Made by a program: the position numbers and the translations under genes. The notes beneath the pieces are model-generated. The model was not told the origin of the DNA. It made no database searches and was given only the letters and a program-made list of their open reading frames with translations. Shown here piece after piece: positions 43,278-48,874 of a DNA stretch of 48,874 bases. The stretch is taken from contig NZ_VTZN01000015.1 of assembly GCF_008370645.1 (NCBI RefSeq), forward strand, positions 1-48,874, read 5' to 3'. This DNA is from Mycobacterium simiae (GTDB lineage Bacteria; Actinomycetota; Actinomycetes; Mycobacteriales; Mycobacteriaceae). Each line of letters opens with the position of its first letter. Positions within the stretch are counted from its first letter, which is position 1.

Positions 43278-44804
43278 TCAGTTGGCTGACGCGGGCGCGC
43301 TGTCTTGGACGCAGGCGGGCTTGCGGCGGTGCCGGCGCCGCCGGGTGGTCTCGGTGCTACCCGACGGTGAGCTGGATCCCGAACCGGAGCCTGACTCTGA
43401 GCCGGTCTCGCCGCCGACGACCGGGCTCGTGGTGGGGTGCCCGGTGATCCGCTTGCCGCCGCGGGTGCGCCGTCGCTGCCGGGTGGCCGAGGCGGGCCGC
43501 ACAGACTTCTCCGGCCGGCTTTCTTGGTCAGTGGCGCGGCGCTTGGGTTGCGACCGGTTCGGGGGACCGACGGTGCCGGCTGCCTCGGCCGGGATCGACA
43601 ATTCGGTGTAGAGGTGTGGCGAGTTGGAGTAGGTCTCGGAGGGGTCGGGCGAGCCCAGGCCCAACGCCTTATCGATCATCGCCCATCGGTCCAGCTCGTC
43701 CCAGTCCACCAGGGTGACCGCCACACCGGTGCGTCCGGCCCGGCCGGTGCGCCCGATGCGGTGGACGTACATCTTCTCGTCCTCCGGGCACTGGTAGTTG
43801 ATGACGTGGGTGACGTCGTCGATGTCAATGCCGCGCGCGGCCACGTCGGTGGCCACTAGCACGTTGATGTCGCCGGCGCGGAACGCCTTCAGCGCCTTCT
43901 CGCGCGCCACCTGTCCAAGGTCGCCGTGCACGGCGCCTACTGCGAATCCGCGCTCGTTCAATTCGTCGGCAACCTTCTGAGCCGTGCGCTTGGTTCGGGT
44001 AAAGACCATCGTCGCACCGCGGTCGCGGGCCTGCAGTACCCGGCTGACCAGCTCTAACTTATCCAGGGCATGGGCACGGTAGACGAACTGCTCGGTCGTG
44101 TCGTGCACGGCCAGCGAATGCGGGGCTTCGGCCCGGATATGGGTCGGCTGGACCATGAACGTGCGGGCCAGGGTAATGATCGGGTCCGGCATGGTCGCCG
44201 AGAACAGCATCGATTGCCGATCTGCGGGGATCTGACGCAGGATGCGCTCGATGTCCGGCAAGAAGCCCAGGTCGAGCATCTCGTCAGCTTCGTCGAGCAC
44301 CAGTACGGATAGTCCGCCCAATTGGAGGTGGCCCTGCTGGGACAAGTCGAGCAGCCGCCCAGGAGTGCCGACCACGACGTCGGCGCCGGCGCGCAGCGCG
44401 TCGATCTGCGGCTCATAGGCCCGCCCGCCGTAGATCGAGACCACCGCCAGGCGACGATCCTCCTCGGCGTTTAGGTACTTGGCCGCCGCGGCTAGGTCGT
44501 CGGTGACCTGCAGACACAGCTCGCGGGTTGGCACCACAACCAGGGCCCGTGGGGCGCCAGTCAGCGGCCGCACCGCAGTGCCGGAGGTGATGCGCTGCAG
44601 CAGTGGCACGCCGAACGCGAAGGTTTTGCCCATGCCGGTGCGGGCCTGGCCGATCACGTCCTCGCCGGCGAGTGCCAGAGGCAAGGTGAGTTCCTGGATA
44701 GCAAAGGGATGCTCGATGCCCTTTTCCGAAAGTGCGCGGACGATTTCGTCGCGAACTCCGAGTTTGGCAAAGCTGTGTTCAGTTGTGCTTTTGAGTGCGG
44801 TCAT
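43278..44804 (-). CDS. rhlE: DEAD-box RNA helicase RhlE
   Basis: ATP-dependent RNA helicase for RNA turnover and ribosome assembly. The 508-residue protein has the Q motif (GIEHPFAIQELTLP), Walker A ARTGMGKT near residue 57, PTREL, DEADEMLDLGFL, SAT, and HRIGRTGRAGRTG of the second RecA domain. The C-terminal about 110 residues are disordered: Arg-rich, then a Gly/Ser/Glu repeat and Arg/Lys cluster (TTRRRRHRRKP), likely RNA-binding. ATG 44804. Its 254-base upstream region has TATCAT (minus strand) near 45000, which could be the -10 of a long leader; nothing else is evident there. Confidence 0.94.
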   Translation of the reverse strand: MTALKSTTEHSFAKLGVRDEIVRALSEKGIEHPFAIQELTLPLALAGEDVIGQARTGMGKTFAFGVPLLQRITSGTAVRPLTGAPRALVVVPTRELCLQVTDDLAAAAKYLNAEEDRRLAVVSIYGGRAYEPQIDALRAGADVVVGTPGRLLDLSQQGHLQLGGLSVLVLDEADEMLDLGFLPDIERILRQIPADRQSMLFSATMPDPIITLARTFMVQPTHIRAEAPHSLAVHDTTEQFVYRAHALDKLELVSRVLQARDRGATMVFTRTKRTAQKVADELNERGFAVGAVHGDLGQVAREKALKAFRAGDINVLVATDVAARGIDIDDVTHVINYQCPEDEKMYVHRIGRTGRAGRTGVAVTLVDWDELDRWAMIDKALGLGSPDPSETYSNSPHLYTELSIPAEAAGTVGPPNRSQPKRRATDQESRPEKSVRPASATRQRRRTRGGKRITGHPTTSPVVGGETGSESGSGSGSSSPSGSTETTRRRRHRRKPACVQDSAPASAN

Positions 44805-45046
44805 ACGCGAAGGAATAGCCTTTCGGTGACGGTATCGGTCTTGTCGGTGCGTCTCTGTCGCGGTTCGACGCGCGCACGAGTACCGACTCCGATACGTCGC
44901 CGAGTCGCTGGCCTGCTGCTCAATTTGATCCGGGGCCAGCTACGTGCACGCACATTTCCGGTAGTAGCAGCACAGAGCCAGCCACTACCAGCTCCCATGA
45001 TAACCGGTCGGCCAACGGCCACCCATATGTCAGAAGTTCCGGCGAC

Positions 45047-45052
45047 TAGAGT
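45047..45052 (+). promoter_or_regulatory. Likely -10 element of a leaderless gene
   Basis: TAGAGT at 45047-45052 ends six bases before ATG 45059, and no Shine-Dalgarno is visible. This spacing puts the transcription start at or near the A of the ATG, typical of leaderless mycobacterial messages. Confidence 0.55.
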
Positions 45053-45058
45053 GTTGCC

Positions 45059-45754
45059 ATGACTTCGCCCTCGTCCGCCGATCAGGTGGCCGATTCGACC
45101 AGGCCAAAGCTGTCGGCGGATCACCCGGGCGTCAACGAATTGTTCGCGTTGCTCGCTTACGGCGAGGTAGCGGCCTTCTATCGGCTGACTGACGAGGCGC
45201 GGATGGCTCCGAATCTGCGGGGGCGGATTTCGATGGCCAGCATTGCGGCCGCCGAGATGGGTCACTACGAACTGCTGCGTGATGCGTTGGAGCGTCGCGG
45301 AGTCGACGTGGTGTCGGCGATGTCGAAGTACGTGTCGGCGCTGGAGAATTACCACCGGCTGACAATGCCCAGTACCTGGCTGGAAGCGCTGGTGAAGACC
45401 TATGTCGGTGACGCGTTAGCCGCCGATTTGTATTTGCAGATCGCCGATGCGCTGCCCGACGAGGTTGCCGACGTGGTGCGCGCGGCGTTGTCGGAAACTG
45501 GACACTCCCAGTTCGTGGTTGCCGAGGTACGCGCTGCCGTGATGTCTAGCGGCAAACAGCGAAGCCGCCTTGCCCTGTGGTCGCGTCGTTTGCTCGGCGA
45601 AGCCATCACACAGGCGCAGTTAGTGCTGGCCGACCACGACGAACTCGTCGACTTGGTGGTGTCCGGTTCCGGGGGGTTGGGCCAGCTCAGTGCGTTTTTC
45701 GAGCGGCTGCAGCAGACGCACGACCAGCGGATGGGTGAACTCGGTCTGGCCTGA
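45059..45754 (+). CDS. Ferritin-like / MiaE-like protein (Rv3210c type)
   Basis: 231-residue all-helical protein. Glu and His residues spaced as in di-iron ferritin-like proteins occur in LAYGEVAAFYRL, SIAAAEMGHYELL, and LSETGHSQFVV, consistent with a four-helix di-iron bundle. The closest named family I can think of is the tRNA hydroxylase MiaE, and tRNA modification is possible but not proven. ATG 45059 likely starts a leaderless message. It ends six bases before the convergent MmpS-like gene. Confidence 0.86.
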   Translation: MTSPSSADQVADSTRPKLSADHPGVNELFALLAYGEVAAFYRLTDEARMAPNLRGRISMASIAAAEMGHYELLRDALERRGVDVVSAMSKYVSALENYHRLTMPSTWLEALVKTYVGDALAADLYLQIADALPDEVADVVRAALSETGHSQFVVAEVRAAVMSSGKQRSRLALWSRRLLGEAITQAQLVLADHDELVDLVVSGSGGLGQLSAFFERLQQTHDQRMGELGLA

Positions 45755-45760
45755 TCGCGG

Positions 45761-46513
45761 TTAGCGAGTGCACGTGGTAATGATTGCGTTGTTGCTCGAG
45801 GCGACTACTAGCTGACCCTGGGCGTTGACGATAGCGCAATCGAGGCGACTGTAGATGCTGGTCGCGACCACCGACTCGGTGTGCACACCGGGATTCAAAA
45901 CCACCATTTTGGTCCACGGTAAGGCCACGTTGAACTCGGTCACGGGGAACCCGCGCTCGTTGGTGTAGACCACGTTCACGATGTCGAGGAGCTGCTTGGT
46001 CCCCGTGACGCTGTAGACCACCGTCTGGGGATTTAATGTGGCCGACGGAGGTGCGCCAGGCTGCTGCGGTGCAGCTGTCGGTATCCGTGTCGGTGCGTTG
46101 CCGGGCGTTGTCACTGTGGTGACGGTCTCGGGGGGCAGTTGCACCGCCGAGGTGCTGGGCCGGTGAGTGGTACTTGGCGCACTCGAGTGTGGAGCGGGTG
46201 ACGTGCTTGGCGGGGCGGCCGTTCGCGATGTGGTGGATATCACCGTGCGGGGGGTTGGAGCCCCAACGGTGGCCTTGGTCGTCGCGCTATCACCGCTGTT
46301 GATGATGACCGCGGTTGCGATGGCGCCGACCGCCACGACGGCGCCTAGAACGACGGCGACGGGACGCCACCGACTGGCACTGGGCCAGGCCAGCTCGCCG
46401 TAGCCGCTGTCATGGGCTCCGGTGTCATAACCGTCGTCGTCCGGGTAGTCCTGGACGTCGTCATGAAGGGTGTGAACTGTGTTGCTGATGGTGCTGATGT
46501 TATCGCCGGTCAC
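45761..46513 (-). CDS. Thr/Pro-rich membrane protein with MmpS-like C terminus (Rv3209 type)
   Basis: 250 residues. The N-terminal 48 are acidic and cytoplasmic, then one membrane helix (about 51-71, VAVVLGAVVAVGAIATAVII), a long Ser/Thr/Pro linker (about 75-155) likely glycosylated or wall-spanning, and a C-terminal beta domain (about 165-250: VVYSVTG, NVVYTNERGFPVTEFNVALPWTKMV, LDCAIVNAQGQLV) that fits the MmpS family. Unlike true mmpS genes it has no mmpL neighbour. GTG 46513; no strong ribosome site. The Rv3209 protein I recall is shorter, so the start may lie further in. Confidence 0.8.
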   Translation of the reverse strand: MTGDNISTISNTVHTLHDDVQDYPDDDGYDTGAHDSGYGELAWPSASRWRPVAVVLGAVVAVGAIATAVIINSGDSATTKATVGAPTPRTVISTTSRTAAPPSTSPAPHSSAPSTTHRPSTSAVQLPPETVTTVTTPGNAPTRIPTAAPQQPGAPPSATLNPQTVVYSVTGTKQLLDIVNVVYTNERGFPVTEFNVALPWTKMVVLNPGVHTESVVATSIYSRLDCAIVNAQGQLVVASSNNAIITTCTR

Positions 46514-46694
46514 CGAACCAGTCGGGTGTCGTGCGGCGTGTCAGACCGGGCTAGACCCAATTGTGACAGTCGGGCCGGGCGATTTCGCTTACCGTGAACT
46601 GCCGGCCAGGGGCCAGGCGGCGGTATGCGTTGCGTGCGTCTATTAGCCTGCTGCTGAAATGCTTGCGACTTCACTATCAACGGAAGGGGCCCCC

Positions 46695-47626
<932 letters not shown>

Positions 47627-47818
47627 TCAATCTGATTGCGCTCATTTCGCGGGCCGCTTGCCACCCCGCGCCCGCACGGTTTTGTCGCAACGACATTACT
47701 ACCCGCGGCGCCGCGCTGATCAGAACTGGCGCTATCGAGGCCGGTGGATGGTAGTCCGTTCGGCCTGTTCGGGCGCGCCAGGGGTCGCGCTCCAGCCCGG
47801 CCATGCGATCCTGGGAAA

Positions 47819-48853
47819 ATGACGTTCCAGCACCCACCACGCAGCATCGGCCGAGTGCCGGTGCTGCGTGACCAGTGGCGTGAACCGCTGCGGGCCCAGC
47901 GTGACCCGCTCGGGCAGGCTGCCGGTCGGCCCCGGGCTGACCGCGGCCGGCCACGTCAGTGGCGCAAACAGACCTGGCTGGGCCGGTTTGTGTCGACCTA
48001 CGGCTGGCGCGCGTATGCATTGCCGGTTCTGGTGGTGCTCACAGTGGTGGTGGTGTATCAGACGGTGTCGGGCACCGCATCGCCCAAGCAGGCGGTGGCT
48101 GCCGCGGTTCACGACCCGCCCACTATCGGTTCGGTTGGTACGACGATTTTCGACGCGCCGCCTCGTGGCCTGGCCGCGTTCGCCGCTGACCTGCCGGCCG
48201 GCACGTTACCCGATGGCGGTCCCTTTACCGAGGCAGGAGAAAAGTCTTGGCGGGTAGTTCTCGGTGCGACACCGCAGATCGGCCAGGGTACGGCAAAGGT
48301 GTTTAGGTACACCATCGAGATCGAGAACGGGTTGGACCCTACGATGTATGGCGGCGACAGCGCGTTTGCGCAGATGGTCGACCAGACGCTGGCCAACCCC
48401 AAGGGCTGGACGCACGATCCGCGTATTGCGTTCGTCCGGATCGACGGAAACGACAACGGAAAAGTTGACTTTCGCATTTCATTGGTGTCACCGCTGACGG
48501 TGCGTGAAGGATGCGGCTACGAGTTTCGGCTCGAAACTTCGTGTTACAACCCCTCGTTTGGGCCGGACCGGCAAGCGCGCGTCTTCATCAATGAGGCGCG
48601 TTGGGTGCGCGGAGCCGTTCCGTTTGAAGGTGACGTCGGTTCCTACCGGCAATACGTGATCAACCACGAGGTTGGCCATGCCATTGGCTACGTGCGTCAC
48701 GAGCCGTGCGAGAAGCAGGGCGGCTTAGCGCCGGTAATGATGCAACAGACATTCTCTACGTCCGATGACGATGCGGCCAAGTTCGACCCCGATTTCGTCA
48801 AGGCGGATGGCAAGACCTGCCGATTCAATCCCTGGCCCTACCCGATCGCCTAG
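47819..48853 (+). CDS. Membrane-anchored DUF3152 metalloprotease-like protein (Rv3207c type)
   Basis: 344-residue protein: basic cytoplasmic N terminus, one membrane helix (about 67-84, ALPVLVVLTVVVVY), then an extracytoplasmic DUF3152 domain. The zinc-protease motif is HEVGHAIGYVRH (residues 283-294): HExxH and the Gly are canonical for a metzincin, but the third His is one position late. Four cysteines in the domain could pair. ATG 47819 has a weak GGGA close to it; GTG 47990, just before STYGWRAYALPVL, is an alternative close to the length recalled for M. tuberculosis. Substrate unknown. Confidence 0.86.
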   Translation: MTFQHPPRSIGRVPVLRDQWREPLRAQRDPLGQAAGRPRADRGRPRQWRKQTWLGRFVSTYGWRAYALPVLVVLTVVVVYQTVSGTASPKQAVAAAVHDPPTIGSVGTTIFDAPPRGLAAFAADLPAGTLPDGGPFTEAGEKSWRVVLGATPQIGQGTAKVFRYTIEIENGLDPTMYGGDSAFAQMVDQTLANPKGWTHDPRIAFVRIDGNDNGKVDFRISLVSPLTVREGCGYEFRLETSCYNPSFGPDRQARVFINEARWVRGAVPFEGDVGSYRQYVINHEVGHAIGYVRHEPCEKQGGLAPVMMQQTFSTSDDDAAKFDPDFVKADGKTCRFNPWPYPIA

Positions 48854-48874
48854 CCCGGCGACGATGCGCGCCGT

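Overview
The window is a piece of a Mycobacterium chromosome, high in GC and almost gap-free. The gene order tmk-mtrA-mtrB-lpqB ... secA1 ... ppk2 ... desA3-rsgA-aroA ... sigH-rshA ... whiB1 ... entC-gpm2 ... rhlE ... fasR is that of the M. tuberculosis Rv3247c to Rv3207c block, read here in the opposite direction. The proteins look very close to the tuberculosis ones as I remember them. The organism is probably a slow-growing non-tuberculous species rather than the M. tuberculosis complex, because it has genes I do not associate with that block: a polyhydroxyalkanoate (PHA) operon, a nitronate monooxygenase, an HD/LuxR regulator and a one-piece Tgs3-type acyltransferase. Rv numbers are recalled equivalents, not search results.

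Layout. 1-5.8 kb: thymidylate kinase, the MtrAB two-component system with its lipoprotein LpqB, and a DUF2993-like protein. 6.1-8.4 kb: a secreted Pro/Val-repeat protein, a ComF-like phosphoribosyltransferase and a ribosome hibernation factor. 8.5-11.4 kb: secA1. 11.4-14.7 kb: a regulator with two worn HD-GYP modules and a LuxR head, flanked by two genes that each carry the same box 52 nt before their start codon. 14.8-17.0 kb: a cation/proton antiporter with its RCK_C partner, and a convergent Rv3235-type gene. 17.2-22.7 kb: lipid and polyphosphate genes (acyltransferase, PPK2, small protein, flavin/iron-sulfur reductase, DesA3). 22.8-25.1 kb: aroA-rsgA on the minus strand. 25.2-33.5 kb: an SRAP protein, then the accessory block nitronate monooxygenase / PucR regulator / fadD-phaC-phaZ, then an SDR enzyme. 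33.5-37.5 kb: the redox and stress block sigH-rshA, TB7.3, pdtaS and whiB1, with a 24-codon gene for ribosomal protein bL37 on the opposite strand. 37.5-48.9 kb: lipid kinase, small membrane protein, GNAT, entC, gpm2, a ParA-type ATPase, a beta-propeller protein, rhlE, a ferritin-like protein, an MmpS-like protein, TB9.4, fasR and a DUF3152 protein.

How they work together. Envelope homeostasis runs through MtrAB-LpqB and SecA1. The reductase Rv3230c-type plus DesA3 is the known oleoyl desaturase electron chain; each of the two genes is preceded by the same 33-bp nested palindrome, which is the clearest unassigned regulatory signal here. The fadD-phaC-phaZ operon encodes activation, polymerisation and depolymerisation of hydroxyacyl chains and faces a PucR-type regulator across a short divergent promoter region. 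SigH/RshA, PdtaS and WhiB1 form a thiol, copper/NO/c-di-GMP and NO sensing group. I saw no rRNA, tRNA, CRISPR array, insertion sequence or prophage.
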